From positions 3,229,001-3,293,000 of the forward strand of contig NZ_CP040924.1 in NCBI RefSeq assembly GCF_006351925.1: DNA of 64,000 bases. Direction: 5' to 3'. This document shows, piece after piece, positions 39,794 to 49,955 of this stretch (its first letter is position 1; every line of letters starts with the position of its first letter). The DNA is from Clostridium thermarum (GTDB lineage Bacteria; Bacillota; Clostridia; Clostridiales; Clostridiaceae). The position numbers and the translations under genes are program-made. A model generated the notes under the pieces. That model worked only from the letters and a program-made list of their open reading frames with translations. It did no database searches and was not told the DNA's origin.

Positions 39794-41107
39794 ATGGATC
39801 TATTTGATTTAGCCAATAAAAAGAATAATATAAATTTAAAGCCTCTGGCCGAGAGGGTACGACCGGAAACTCTTGAGGAATACATTGGTCAGGAACATTT
39901 ACTTGGCAAAGATAAGATGCTTTACCGAGCAATTATGACTGACAATATCTCTTCTGCCATCTTTTATGGTCCTCCTGGTGTGGGCAAAACCACCTTGGCA
40001 AGGATCATTGCCAACCAAACTAAAGCCAATTTCATAGAATTGAGTGCTGTCACTGCAGGCACAGCTGATGTAAAAAAAATCGTAAGTGAAGCTGAAATGG
40101 ATTTAAAACTCTATGGAAGAAAGACTATACTTTTTCTGGACGAGGTCCACAGGTTCAGTAAGTCACAACAGGATTCCCTGCTTCCTTCTGTAGAAAAAGG
40201 TATAATCATTTTGATTGGTGCAACTACCGAAAACCCTTATTTTGAGGTTAACAACGCTTTACTTTCACGTTCTATGATCTTCCAGCTAAAACCCTTGACA
40301 GATCAGGATGTAAAAAAAGCCCTTAAGAATGCATTAAAAAGTCCAAAGGGCTTGGGCGATCTAACAATAGAAATAGAAGAAGAAGTTTTTGATTACTTTG
40401 CCTTTCACAGCAACGGAGATATAAGAAAGGCATTGAATGCCTTGGATATGGCTGTGAAAACTTCTAAGAAGGTAACGGATAAGATTATAATAACCGTAGA
40501 GGACGCCAAGGAATGTATACAAAGAAAAATGACACTGTATGATAAGAATGGAGATAACCATTACGATACCATCAGCGCCTTTATCAAATCCATGAGAGGC
40601 AGTGACCCGGATGCGGCAGTATATTACCTGGCAAAGATGCTTGATGCCGGCGAGGATCCTATTTTCATTGCCAGAAGAATAGTAGTTCATGCTTCGGAAG
40701 ATGTGGGCAACGCAGACCCCATGGCCCTGGTAGTAGCCACAAGCGCCATGACCGCCGCCCATATGATTGGTATGCCGGAATGCAGAATCAATCTTGCTCA
40801 GGCTGCTATCTATGTAGCCTGTGCTCCCAAATCCAATGCCACAATATCTGCAATCGATGAAGCAATGGAGGACGTAAAAAAACATAGGGACTCAGGAATT
40901 CCACCTCACCTTATGGATGCCCATTATAAAGGTGCGGCAAAGCTTGGCCACGGAATTGGCTATCTCTATCCCCATGCCTATGGCGGCTTCGTAGAACAGC
41001 AATATCTTCCGGACTCACATAAAAATAAGATCTACTATAGACCTACACAAAATGGCATAGAGGCTAAGATCTCTGAAAGGCTTAAAAGGCTGTGGAAGAA
41101 ACGATAG
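39794..41107 (+). CDS. rarA: Replication-associated recombination protein RarA (MgsA)
   Basis: 437-residue clamp-loader-like AAA ATPase: Walker A GPPGVGKTT (about residue 57), Walker B LFLDEVHRFS, sensor region TTENPYFEVNNALLSRS, and the C-terminal MgsA tetramerisation region (HLMDAHYKGAAKLGHG). It acts at stalled forks with SSB. It is transcribed opposite to its neighbours and is unrelated to the carbohydrate locus. Confidence 0.95.
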   Translation: MDLFDLANKKNNINLKPLAERVRPETLEEYIGQEHLLGKDKMLYRAIMTDNISSAIFYGPPGVGKTTLARIIANQTKANFIELSAVTAGTADVKKIVSEAEMDLKLYGRKTILFLDEVHRFSKSQQDSLLPSVEKGIIILIGATTENPYFEVNNALLSRSMIFQLKPLTDQDVKKALKNALKSPKGLGDLTIEIEEEVFDYFAFHSNGDIRKALNALDMAVKTSKKVTDKIIITVEDAKECIQRKMTLYDKNGDNHYDTISAFIKSMRGSDPDAAVYYLAKMLDAGEDPIFIARRIVVHASEDVGNADPMALVVATSAMTAAHMIGMPECRINLAQAAIYVACAPKSNATISAIDEAMEDVKKHRDSGIPPHLMDAHYKGAAKLGHGIGYLYPHAYGGFVEQQYLPDSHKNKIYYRPTQNGIEAKISERLKRLWKKR

Positions 41108-41174
41108 AAATTATCTTTTTAATATATAATTTCTATCGGTGACTCATACTTTAAGGAAAAGACGAAATAAGTTT

Positions 41175-41206
41175 AATTGACAATGGACAATTGTCCATTG
41201 TCAATT
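41175..41206. repeat. 32-bp perfect palindrome between rarA and yesN
   Basis: AATTGACAATGGACAA followed by its exact complement, ending 1 nt before the yesN stop codon. It has no T-run, so it is not a classic terminator. The motif TTAATTGACA...GACAATTG recurs at about 9462-9482, which suggests a dispersed intergenic palindromic repeat. Confidence 0.8.
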
Positions 41207-41207
41207 C

Positions 41208-42755
41208 TTAATCACTCTGCCTTTTGTACTCCTTGGGACTCACTCCCACATACTTCTTAAACTTACTAAAGAAATAGTCCTTATTCTTAAATCCTACCCT
41301 TTCCGATACCTCATATATTTTTAAGTCCTTTTGAGTTAAAAGTTCTTTAGCATTATCTATTCTTATGCGGTCAAGGTAGGAATTAAAATTCTCACCGGTG
41401 TAGCTCTTAAAGATCTTTCCCAGGTAGGCACTGTTATAATTAAAAAGCTCAGCCAGGGCTTCCAGTCTTAGTGGCTTATTGTAATTCTTCTCCATATAGT
41501 TTATAACACGCCTTACCACATTATCTGAAGAAGTATTGCAGATTTTTCCGGAGATGCTTGAAACCAACTCCTCAATGTAATCCATAAGCTCCTGAAAGTT
41601 CTCTTTCTCATAGATTATGCTTATTACTTCCTCATTGCTGGCCATTGAACCGGCTAGTTGGGTGTAGTTAGCCAAAACCCTTTCCTTTAGCTCCACGAAT
41701 ATATCTATATATAAACCCTTTACTTTTTCAGGAGAGAACTTTGAACGTTTTAGATAAAGTTCCAACTTTTTAAAGACCTCTGCTATTCTGTCAGAATCAT
41801 TTATCTCAAGATAAGTGTATATTTCTTCAACATACTTCCATAGTTCTCCTGTGGGTTCTTCTGCGGAGTCAATCCCAACTTCATCTTTCATCTGATCCCA
41901 GGCTAATATTCTTGTGCTACTGAAGAAGAACATAGTTCCTATTAATTCTTTAGCATCCTTATAGGAATTCACTATGTCTTCTTTATTCTCAACTGTTCTT
42001 CCCAAGGTTATGATTATATTTTTCTTAAGCCTTCCTGAGAGCCTCTTATGCAGCTTTTCCAAAATTAGGAGTGACTTTGTGGTATCAGTCCCCTTTAGCA
42101 GCAGCATGGCTTTGTTTTCAAAAAAGGTAAGTTCCACATTTTCTTCTGTTTCTAATAACTCTCTTACCGTTTCAAAAAGTTCCTTGTTGGAGGCCTCAGT
42201 TTTTATCTCTGAGTACTGGATTATGGCAACTTGAAAGCAGTTAAAGTTCATATCAATATTGGAATCCTTTAATCTGGTATCGTCAACACCGTCCTTTTCC
42301 TCTCCAGTTATGATATCCTTAAGTACTTCCTGCCTCAAAATCTGTTCACTGTTTCTAATATGTCTTTTTATGTCATTCTCATTCTCTATAACGGATCTGA
42401 CTTTTTTTATGGCGACAATTAACTCATCTTCATCTATTGGTTTTAAAATATAATCGCTGACCCCTAAAATTATAGATGTTCTGGCATATTCAAAATCTGA
42501 GTAGCCTGTCAGCATGATGTATTTACCTAAATGTCCATTTGCCCTGGCAGCCTTAACCACCTCAATACCATACATGCCGGGCATTTTAATATCCATTAAG
42601 ACCAAATCCGGATTTAAGCTCAGTATTTTATCAAGTCCATCCTTTCCGTCAATGCCTTCGCCACAAATAGAAAAACCATATTCTTCCCAAGGAATAATCA
42701 TCTTTAATCCTTCCCTTACAAAGGGTTCATCATCAACTATCAATACTTTGAGCAT
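41208..42755 (-). CDS. YesN-type response regulator with AraC DNA-binding domain
   Basis: 515 residues. Receiver domain with the phosphoacceptor Asp in DLVLMDIKMPG (about residue 55) and DDEPFVREG at the N-terminus; long central linker; AraC-type double helix-turn-helix at the C-terminus (LAELFNYNSAYLGKIFKSYTG, then VGFKNKDYFFSKFKKYVGVSPKEYR-like). Overlaps its histidine kinase by 23 nt. RBS AAGGAGG. It is the likely activator that reads the 35-bp elements listed here. Confidence 0.92.
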   Translation of the reverse strand: MLKVLIVDDEPFVREGLKMIIPWEEYGFSICGEGIDGKDGLDKILSLNPDLVLMDIKMPGMYGIEVVKAARANGHLGKYIMLTGYSDFEYARTSIILGVSDYILKPIDEDELIVAIKKVRSVIENENDIKRHIRNSEQILRQEVLKDIITGEEKDGVDDTRLKDSNIDMNFNCFQVAIIQYSEIKTEASNKELFETVRELLETEENVELTFFENKAMLLLKGTDTTKSLLILEKLHKRLSGRLKKNIIITLGRTVENKEDIVNSYKDAKELIGTMFFFSSTRILAWDQMKDEVGIDSAEEPTGELWKYVEEIYTYLEINDSDRIAEVFKKLELYLKRSKFSPEKVKGLYIDIFVELKERVLANYTQLAGSMASNEEVISIIYEKENFQELMDYIEELVSSISGKICNTSSDNVVRRVINYMEKNYNKPLRLEALAELFNYNSAYLGKIFKSYTGENFNSYLDRIRIDNAKELLTQKDLKIYEVSERVGFKNKDYFFSKFKKYVGVSPKEYKRQSD

Positions 42756-44553
42756 ACCCTTGAACCTCCTTACTTTTTGGCAATATCAGAATAACTTCTG
42801 TGCCTTCATTTATTCTGCTGCGAATCTTTATTCCATACTCCTCACCATAATAGAGCTTTATTCTCTGATTTACATTACTTATACCTATGCTTTTTTTACC
42901 GCCAATAGTAAAGTCTTCCAGACACTTATTCAGGTATTCCAATTTTTCAGCACTAATTCCTAAGCCATCATCCTTTACTGTGATTATAAAATTATCTTTT
43001 TCAGCCCTGATATTTAAGTCTATATTTCCACTGCCCTGTTTGTTCTCAAGGCCATGAACAAAAGCATTCTCTACAATGGGCTGGAGAAGCAGGGGTAGAA
43101 TAAAGTAGTTTGATATATCACAGTCTACATTAATAGTATAATTGATTTTCTCTCCAAATCTCATCCTTTGAATCTCGAGATAGTTCTTTACCAATTCTAC
43201 TTCAGAATCCAAAGATATTGGCTTATCTCCTACTTCAAGATTTCTTCTCATAATCTTACCCAGCATTTTAACTATTTTTGCTGTTTCATGATCGCCCTTT
43301 ACGAAGGCTTTCATTCTAATGGTCTCCAAAGTATTATATAAGAAATGAGGATTAATTTGACTTGCCAGCATTTTAAACTGGGCTTCCCTTTGCCTGTTTT
43401 TCAATTGTTCCTTTTGTATCTTCTCCTCGTAAACTTCATGGATCAGCTGCTTAATACTCTGCATCATTTTATTAAGATCTTCGTAAAGTTCTCCTATTTC
43501 ATCCTTGCCCTCAATACTCTCTTCAATATTAAATTCTCCGGTTACTACCTTATGCATTTCTTTTCTCAATAGTATTATCCTCTCACTGAACCACTTGGAA
43601 AATATGGTAATCAGTATAATGGACAGCACCAGATTAACTAACATTATACTTATACCTCTTATGCTTATTTGAGTGGTTTTACTTGTAACATTTGCAATGG
43701 GCATTATCATAACTATTTGAAAACAGTTGGCTGAAGCCTTTTCCGGCGAAAAGGAATTCATGATGATACTTGATTCTTCTCCGTTATAATTCTTTTCTAC
43801 AATATAGTGTTCTTTACGGCTTTTTAATTCTTCCAAACTGAGAAAGTCAATGGAAGTTCCCCTCAATTTATTATTCTGACTCATTACCACCTTTCCCTCG
43901 TTGATAGCAATTATGGATTCGAAGGGTTCATCTTTTATAAGGGCTCTCAGCCTGTCCTCATTTATATTTATAACCAATACACCAATTCTGTTTCTGTTGA
44001 TATCTTTTACAAGGCGTATAAGGCTTAGATAGTCTGTTCCTGTTATTTCATCAGTCTTATACATCCACTCGATACGTCCATCATTGGCAAGAGCCCTGGT
44101 GTACCAATAGGACTTCCTGGTGCCCTCAGTAACCTTGGTGAACTGTGAATTATCCAGCATTGTATGATTTTCAACATAAAAACGGATACTGGCTATTTCC
44201 TTATAGTATCTGAGAAATTCATCAAAGATCGGATATTCGTTGTAAACCTTTACCACATCAGCAGCACTGGTGTATTGGGTAGTTACAATTTTATTGAGCT
44301 TTTCATCAAAATACATTCTATCAGATACATCGTTTGCTATTTTTATTATCTCATTGAGCCGATACTGAATTCTGTCATTATTTGTACAGGCTTCATCTAT
44401 GGATTTTTCAATAACCATGCTTCTCATACCTTCGGTCAGATAAAAACCAACCACTAAAATTGGTATCAAAACGACAATTATATATATCAACATGAGCTTT
44501 TTTCTGATTTTCATGTCATTGAACCGGTTAATTGCCTTTAATAAGAACTTCAT
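42733..44553 (-). CDS. YesM-type sensor histidine kinase
   Basis: 606 residues: transmembrane helix near residues 20-42, extracellular sensor region, second helix near 293-315, HAMP, then HisKA_7TM-type His_kinase domain with the phosphoacceptor in QINPHFLYNTLETIR (about residue 404) and ATPase motif VKDDGLGIS. This kinase class pairs with YesN regulators and oligosaccharide ABC importers of the LplABC/YtePQ type. The gene has its own copy of the 35-bp element, suggesting autoactivation. Confidence 0.92.
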   Translation of the reverse strand: MKFLLKAINRFNDMKIRKKLMLIYIIVVLIPILVVGFYLTEGMRSMVIEKSIDEACTNNDRIQYRLNEIIKIANDVSDRMYFDEKLNKIVTTQYTSAADVVKVYNEYPIFDEFLRYYKEIASIRFYVENHTMLDNSQFTKVTEGTRKSYWYTRALANDGRIEWMYKTDEITGTDYLSLIRLVKDINRNRIGVLVININEDRLRALIKDEPFESIIAINEGKVVMSQNNKLRGTSIDFLSLEELKSRKEHYIVEKNYNGEESSIIMNSFSPEKASANCFQIVMIMPIANVTSKTTQISIRGISIMLVNLVLSIILITIFSKWFSERIILLRKEMHKVVTGEFNIEESIEGKDEIGELYEDLNKMMQSIKQLIHEVYEEKIQKEQLKNRQREAQFKMLASQINPHFLYNTLETIRMKAFVKGDHETAKIVKMLGKIMRRNLEVGDKPISLDSEVELVKNYLEIQRMRFGEKINYTINVDCDISNYFILPLLLQPIVENAFVHGLENKQGSGNIDLNIRAEKDNFIITVKDDGLGISAEKLEYLNKCLEDFTIGGKKSIGISNVNQRIKLYYGEEYGIKIRSRINEGTEVILILPKSKEVQGYAQSIDS

Positions 44554-44644
44554 ACAATATCCTTCCTATACTCAAATTTGTAACTCTCCAACAACTTTGA
44601 TACTTTTATATAATTAATTTTATTATAAATTACATCTCTGACAG

Positions 44645-44689
44645 AGTATAGCTGAAAAATTATATACTTTTTCATATAGAAATTATATA
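44645..44689 (-). promoter_or_regulatory. Putative YesN site and promoter of yesMN-type operon (site 3)
   Basis: 35-bp element 44655-44689, then 4 nt, then a -10 TATACT (44645-44650, minus strand). It matches site 2 at 27 of 35 positions. Confidence 0.7.
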
Positions 44690-44766
44690 TCTTTAATATA
44701 CTTTTTTTACATTTTACTTTTAGAAGTAAAGATTAACTTGAAGCTTAAAGGTATCTCAACATGACA

Positions 44767-44805
44767 AAAGGTACCAGCTGCATTATATCTGCAGCCGGCA
44801 CCTTT
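44767..44805 (-). terminator. Terminator of the alpha-xylosidase gene
   Basis: 16-bp imperfect stem AAAGGTACCAGCTGCA / TGCAGCCGGCACCTTT, with T-run on the minus strand, 15 nt past the stop. Confidence 0.85.
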
Positions 44806-44820
44806 AATTGCCATCATTAA

Positions 44821-47142
44821 TTAAACTAATTTACACTTTATAGGCTTTGCATCACTTAGGGGTGTAATTCTTACCCCCTTTTCCTCAAGGCTGGCAGTTG
44901 CCCCTTCTACAGAACCCACTTCAAAGATTCCATTCAATAATAGGCTCCAAGGCTTACCCACGCCTTCTGCCGCAATGGTTAACTCATTGTTTTCTCTCTG
45001 TACTGTTACCTTTAATTCCACTGCCCCCTGCATATTTACAACCTCAGTGGAAGCACTCTTGCCCTCGGAAAGTTCATATAAGCCTAAAGTAACTCCATCG
45101 GCATAATCATAATCAGGCCTTTTGTTTTCCTTACCTATTGCTATTATGCTATTTTCTTTAACCATAAGAGGTAGGCTCAAATAGTCATGCTTTTCTTTAA
45201 TCCATCTTCCACCTTGTACCTTCTTCCCACTTATGAAGTTAGTCCAAGTTCCCTCAGGAAGATAGTAGGTCACTTCTCCCCTATCGTTAAAAATAGGTGC
45301 TACTAAAAGGTTATCTCCCAGCATATACTGTCTGTCCAAGTAATGACAGGTTGGGTCATCCTGGAATTCCATAACCATGCCTCTCATAACTGGAATACCT
45401 GCAGCAGACGCTGTTACTGCGGTTTTATACAGATAAGGCATTATACTGCATTTTAGCTTTGTAAAGAATCTTACAACATCGACTGCTTCCTCATCATATA
45501 GCCATGGCACTCTATAGGAAGTACTTCCATGCAGTCTGCTGTGAGAGGATAAAAGACCAAAGGCCGCCCATCTCTTATATACGTCTGCAGTTGAAGTGCT
45601 TTCGAAGCCGCCTATATCATGACTCCAGAATCCAAAGCCTGACATACACAAGGAAAGACCTCCTCTTAAGCTTTCTGCCATGGATTCATAGTCTGCAGAG
45701 CAGTCTCCGCCCCAGTGTACAGGGAATTGCTGTCCTCCTGCTGTAGCGGATCTTGCAAATACAACAGCTTCCTTTTCTCCTAATTTTTCTTTAAGGGTTT
45801 CAAATACAACCTTGTTATACAAATGAGTATAGTAGTTATGCATTTTCATTGGGTCTGAACCATCATAGTAAACTACATCAGTAGGAATTCTTTCGCCGAA
45901 ATCCGTTTTAAAGCAATCCACACCCATGTCTATTAGGGCCTTCAGTTTATCAGAATACCATTTGCAGGCTGCAGGATTTGTGAAATCCACTATGCCCATA
46001 GCAGGCTGCCACATATCCCACTGCCAGACATCTCCGTTAGGTCTCTTTATGAGATATCCCTTTTTCATTCCTTCTTCAAACAAAATTGACTCCTGAGCTA
46101 TATATGGATTTATCCACACGCAGATCTTTAGTCCCTTTTCTTTTAGACGCTTCAGCATCTCCTTAGGTTCGGGGAACACTCTCTTATCCCATTGGAAATC
46201 ACACCAGTTAAAGTCCTTCATCCAGAAACAGTCAAAATGGAAAACATGAAGTGGTACATCCCTTTCTGCCATCCCATCTACAAAGCTGGTTACTGTCTTT
46301 TCATCATAATTGGTTGTAAAGGAAGTGGTAAGCCATAGTCCAAAAGTCCATGCCGGTGGCAATGCAGGCTTTCCGGTAAGCGCTGTATAGTTTTCAAGCA
46401 CTTCCTTCATGGTATCTCCGCCTATCAGGAAGTAATCTAGGCTTTCTCCAGGCACACTGAACTGAACCTTAGTTACCTTTTCTGATCCAACTTCAAAGGA
46501 TACCTTTTCCGGATGGTTTACAAATACACCATAGCCCTTATTGGTTATATAAAACGGAACATTCTTGTAGGACTGCTCTGTGCTTGTTCCTCCATCTTCA
46601 TTCCATATATCCACTGTTTGTCCATTCTTTATGAAGGGAGTAAATCTTTCTCCCAAGCCATAGACAAACTCACCTACGGATAAGCTTAACTGCTCTCTCA
46701 TGAAGTTGCCTTCATCCTTTGTTTTTATATAGGCGAAGTGCCTATGACCACTGAAGGTTAGCCTTTCACTGCCTCTAAAGAACTCCATCGCCCATCCATC
46801 GTTCTTGTTTATTTTTACTTTAAGCTTACCACTGGATAAGCTTACTTCTGATTCATTGTCAATTATGTCAATTTGATTCTCCACACTATTGATCTCAAAC
46901 TCAGGTCCTTTTTTATTTACACCCATATAATGATAAGCTTGTACTCTTATTACATTAGGTATCGGTGAAGATATTTTATAAGTAATAACAGGACCACCTA
47001 AGGTATCTCCTCTATGATTTATCTTTTTGCATGGAGCATAAATCACCAAAGAATTATCTTTTCTATTCACACTATAAACTTCTGCTGGACTGAAAGTATC
47101 AACGCCCTCTCTGTTTAACCAACACCCATTGCTAAATTTCAT
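44821..47142 (-). CDS. GH31 alpha-xylosidase (YicI type)
   Basis: 773 residues. The nucleophile motif KTDFGERIP (about residue 417) and HWGGDCSADYES for the acid/base match YicI-type alpha-xylosidases, which remove xylose from the non-reducing end of xyloglucan oligosaccharides, and not the WNDMNEP form of alpha-glucosidases. RBS GAGAGGAG. No signal peptide. The promoter has site 4 of the shared element. Confidence 0.92.
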   Translation of the reverse strand: MKFSNGCWLNREGVDTFSPAEVYSVNRKDNSLVIYAPCKKINHRGDTLGGPVITYKISSPIPNVIRVQAYHYMGVNKKGPEFEINSVENQIDIIDNESEVSLSSGKLKVKINKNDGWAMEFFRGSERLTFSGHRHFAYIKTKDEGNFMREQLSLSVGEFVYGLGERFTPFIKNGQTVDIWNEDGGTSTEQSYKNVPFYITNKGYGVFVNHPEKVSFEVGSEKVTKVQFSVPGESLDYFLIGGDTMKEVLENYTALTGKPALPPAWTFGLWLTTSFTTNYDEKTVTSFVDGMAERDVPLHVFHFDCFWMKDFNWCDFQWDKRVFPEPKEMLKRLKEKGLKICVWINPYIAQESILFEEGMKKGYLIKRPNGDVWQWDMWQPAMGIVDFTNPAACKWYSDKLKALIDMGVDCFKTDFGERIPTDVVYYDGSDPMKMHNYYTHLYNKVVFETLKEKLGEKEAVVFARSATAGGQQFPVHWGGDCSADYESMAESLRGGLSLCMSGFGFWSHDIGGFESTSTADVYKRWAAFGLLSSHSRLHGSTSYRVPWLYDEEAVDVVRFFTKLKCSIMPYLYKTAVTASAAGIPVMRGMVMEFQDDPTCHYLDRQYMLGDNLLVAPIFNDRGEVTYYLPEGTWTNFISGKKVQGGRWIKEKHDYLSLPLMVKENSIIAIGKENKRPDYDYADGVTLGLYELSEGKSASTEVVNMQGAVELKVTVQRENNELTIAAEGVGKPWSLLLNGIFEVGSVEGATASLEEKGVRITPLSDAKPIKCKLV

Positions 47143-47205
47143 AATCCGACTCCTCTCCCCTGTCTTAATTCAATTCAACTTAATCATATCATTAGTTAGT
47201 GAAAT

Positions 47206-47250
47206 CGTATACCTTTAAAATTATAGATTATTTAATGCAGAAATTAGTGG
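47206..47250 (-). promoter_or_regulatory. Putative YesN site and promoter of alpha-xylosidase (site 4)
   Basis: 35-bp element 47216-47250, then 4 nt, then a -10-like TATACG (47206-47211, minus strand). It matches site 2 at 28 of 35 positions. Confidence 0.7.
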
Positions 47251-47266
47251 GGGATGCTAAGCAAAT

Positions 47267-47294
47267 AAAAAAGCGGCATATGGCCGCTTTTTTT
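47267..47294 (-). terminator. Terminator of the ABC importer operon
   Basis: AAAAAAGCGGC / GCCGCTTTTTTT stem at the end of the solute-binding protein gene. Confidence 0.92.
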
Positions 47295-48993
47295 ACTTGT
47301 TCCAGAACTCAATTCTTTCCTTTGTTAACTCTGTCATGTCTGCATTAGCCTTTTCTATGTCCATGTTCTTTAAGTCTTGCTGTATCTTATCCCAAGCAGC
47401 ATCAAAGTTTTCCGGTTTTCCTAGTACAAGCTGAGCTAGGGCATTCTGCATGTAATCATCAGCTTTTTTCTGGATTATAGCTAAATCACTGTCACTTGGT
47501 ATATTGAACTGCCATGCCTGACCATGTTTAGAAACACCTAATTCTTCAGGTTGTGGGAAGAAGTCTGACCAGATTCTCTTGCCGTATGCCTTTAAAGTCT
47601 CTTTTTCAGCTTCATTGTAGTTAGCAATATAGATTTCTTCGCTGTTAGCAGTATAATAGTTACCAGTTGAATCTTTAGCTCCGTCTCCTCTCATAGGGAA
47701 GGGGTAAGTGTAAAGGCCAACGCCTGTCTTTTTACTAAAGTCTTTGTCAGTATTCTTTTGTTTTTGTATTTCTGGAAGAACAACTCTCTTACCATTTTCT
47801 ACTTTGTAATGTACACCTTCTATACCCCAGTTAAGCAATACCTGTGCTTCATCTGAGGCCATCCAATCTAAGAACTGTAATGCTCTTTCAGCATTTGGGC
47901 TATTCTTGGCCACTGCTATTCCCCAACCACCGGAGTAACCATAATTTTTTAAGGATGGGTCTTTATACTTTGTCTCATCAACAACCACAGCCAGTGGTGC
48001 CCAGGTTCTTTCAGGCTTTCCAGCTGAAACCAGGGATTTTACTGCATCTTGATAATCCCAGTTAGCATCAGCTAAGCCTAAAACTCTTCCTGAAGAAAGC
48101 TTAGCAATATATGCATCATACTTATGAGTAAAGGATTCTGGATCTAATAATCCTTCAGCATTCATTTTATTTAACCACTTATAGTATTCTTTCATTCCCT
48201 CAACAGTAAACTTATATTTTGCTTCCTGTTTCTCATCGTCTATAGCCCATTGTCCGTCATCTGGTATACCAAGGGCAAAGCCTGCCGGGTTTGCAAGAGT
48301 TATATACCATCTCCAGTCACTGGCCATTAGTGATAAACCTATTGTTTCTTGGCCATCTATGGTTGGGTATTTCTTTTTGTATTCCCTTATAGCATTTTCC
48401 AAATCATATATATTTTTAATTTCTGGGTACCCTAACTCCTTAAGAACCGCATGCTGTAACTGAAATGTACCACTTGGATTCCAAGTTGCTGTGCTTACAC
48501 CATTTGTACCTACAGTATATATAGCATTATTGTCTGGGCTGTAGCTTAATCTTTCTAAGTAGTCTCCATATAATTTTTTAAGATTTTCTCCCTTTTCTTC
48601 GATCCATGGTCTTAAGTCCATTATTGCATCAGCATCTACAAGCTTGCTTGTATCACCTTTTGCATAGATAAGATCTGGATACTCACCGCTTGCAATCATC
48701 AGTGGGATTGCATTTGTATCTCCACCAACCGGGTGGGTTATTTTTAAAGTTACGCCTGTGAGTTCAGTTATTTTTTTAGCTATGTCGTCAGTGAAATCTA
48801 CGTCAAAGTTTAAATCGGCATTGAAGAAGGTAAGGGTCACAGGTGTTTTATCCATTTCCTGTTTTGCCGGTTCCTCCTGTTTTGGTGTTTCTGCATCAGG
48901 TTGTTTTGTTTCTTCTTTTGACTTACAGCCGGCAGCCAATGCAGAAATCATTGCAACTGACAATAAGAAACTTAAAATTTTTCTTTTTTTCAT
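47293..48993 (-). CDS. Extracellular solute-binding lipoprotein (LplA/YtcQ type)
   Basis: 566 residues with a lipoprotein signal peptide ending LAAGC (Cys about residue 23) and a large binding domain of the carbohydrate-uptake CUT1/LplA branch. It would capture oligosaccharides for the two permeases encoded upstream. Part of a near-identical paralogue survives at 35190-35903. No ATPase gene is linked; a shared MsmX-type ATPase elsewhere is expected for this class. Confidence 0.92.
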   Translation of the reverse strand: MKKRKILSFLLSVAMISALAAGCKSKEETKQPDAETPKQEEPAKQEMDKTPVTLTFFNADLNFDVDFTDDIAKKITELTGVTLKITHPVGGDTNAIPLMIASGEYPDLIYAKGDTSKLVDADAIMDLRPWIEEKGENLKKLYGDYLERLSYSPDNNAIYTVGTNGVSTATWNPSGTFQLQHAVLKELGYPEIKNIYDLENAIREYKKKYPTIDGQETIGLSLMASDWRWYITLANPAGFALGIPDDGQWAIDDEKQEAKYKFTVEGMKEYYKWLNKMNAEGLLDPESFTHKYDAYIAKLSSGRVLGLADANWDYQDAVKSLVSAGKPERTWAPLAVVVDETKYKDPSLKNYGYSGGWGIAVAKNSPNAERALQFLDWMASDEAQVLLNWGIEGVHYKVENGKRVVLPEIQKQKNTDKDFSKKTGVGLYTYPFPMRGDGAKDSTGNYYTANSEEIYIANYNEAEKETLKAYGKRIWSDFFPQPEELGVSKHGQAWQFNIPSDSDLAIIQKKADDYMQNALAQLVLGKPENFDAAWDKIQQDLKNMDIEKANADMTELTKERIEFWNK

Positions 48994-49054
48994 ATTTGTT
49001 CCCCCTATGATTCATATATTTATTAAGTCTGATTTAAAGACTCAATTTCCAATA

Positions 49055-49942
49055 TTAGCTCTTAACTGCACCTAAAGTCATTCCTGAAACAAAATACTTT
49101 TGCACGAAAGGATAAACTAGTAATATAGGCACAGTAGTTATCATAGTAATAGCCATTTTGATGGATTCAGGATTTGTGTTTACCTGAGGCAACGGATTAT
49201 TTGGATCCGGCGGCTTAGCACTTGCCGCTGCATTATCCAGTATTTTCATGAGCTCATACTGCAGCGTGCTTAAGCCCTGATTGGACCTGGCATACAAATA
49301 GGTGTCATACCAGCTGTTCCACTGTCCGACTGCTATAAACAATGAAACTGTAGCGATAACCGGAAGACATAATGGGAAAATTATTTTGTAGAATATAACA
49401 AAGTCATTTGCTCCATCTATCTTAGCAGATTCCTGTAAGGCCATGGGCAGATTATCAATGAAAGACCTGATAATTATTACATTAAAGGTTGATATAAGTC
49501 CCGGAATAATGTAGACCGCGAACTTGTTAATCAAACCCAGATTCCTTATGAGCAAATATTCAGGAATCAGACCTCCACCAATGTACATTGTCAATATAAA
49601 AATTACTGCAACAAACTTGTTTAATATATAATCTTTTCTGCTTAAAGTATAAGCTAACATTGTACTGCATAGCACTCCCGCTACGGTACCTGCTACTGTC
49701 CTCAGGACGGACATAATGAAAGCATTCACTAAGTTGTTGTTTGACTGAAATATCTCCTTATAGTTTGCTAGTGTAAATTTTCTAGGTATAATATGGATTC
49801 CACCCTTTACAGTATCCAAGGCATCATTAAGGGATACAGCCAACACATTCAGAAAGGGATAAAGCGTAACAATTACCACAAGAATCATTATTATATATAA
49901 AACCATATCGAATATACCAATTTTTTTACGTCTTGAACTCAT
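49055..49942 (-). CDS. Carbohydrate ABC transporter permease (YtcP/LplC type)
   Basis: 295 residues from the ATG at 49942 (RBS GGAGGTG); six helices with the EAA loop ESAKIDGANDFVIFYKIIFP near residue 185, where the ATPase docks. It forms the pore with the upstream permease. The distance to that gene is 13 nt and to the binding protein 61 nt. Confidence 0.93.
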   Translation of the reverse strand: MSSRRKKIGIFDMVLYIIMILVVIVTLYPFLNVLAVSLNDALDTVKGGIHIIPRKFTLANYKEIFQSNNNLVNAFIMSVLRTVAGTVAGVLCSTMLAYTLSRKDYILNKFVAVIFILTMYIGGGLIPEYLLIRNLGLINKFAVYIIPGLISTFNVIIIRSFIDNLPMALQESAKIDGANDFVIFYKIIFPLCLPVIATVSLFIAVGQWNSWYDTYLYARSNQGLSTLQYELMKILDNAAASAKPPDPNNPLPQVNTNPESIKMAITMITTVPILLVYPFVQKYFVSGMTLGAVKS

Positions 49943-49955
49943 ATTGCACCTCCCA

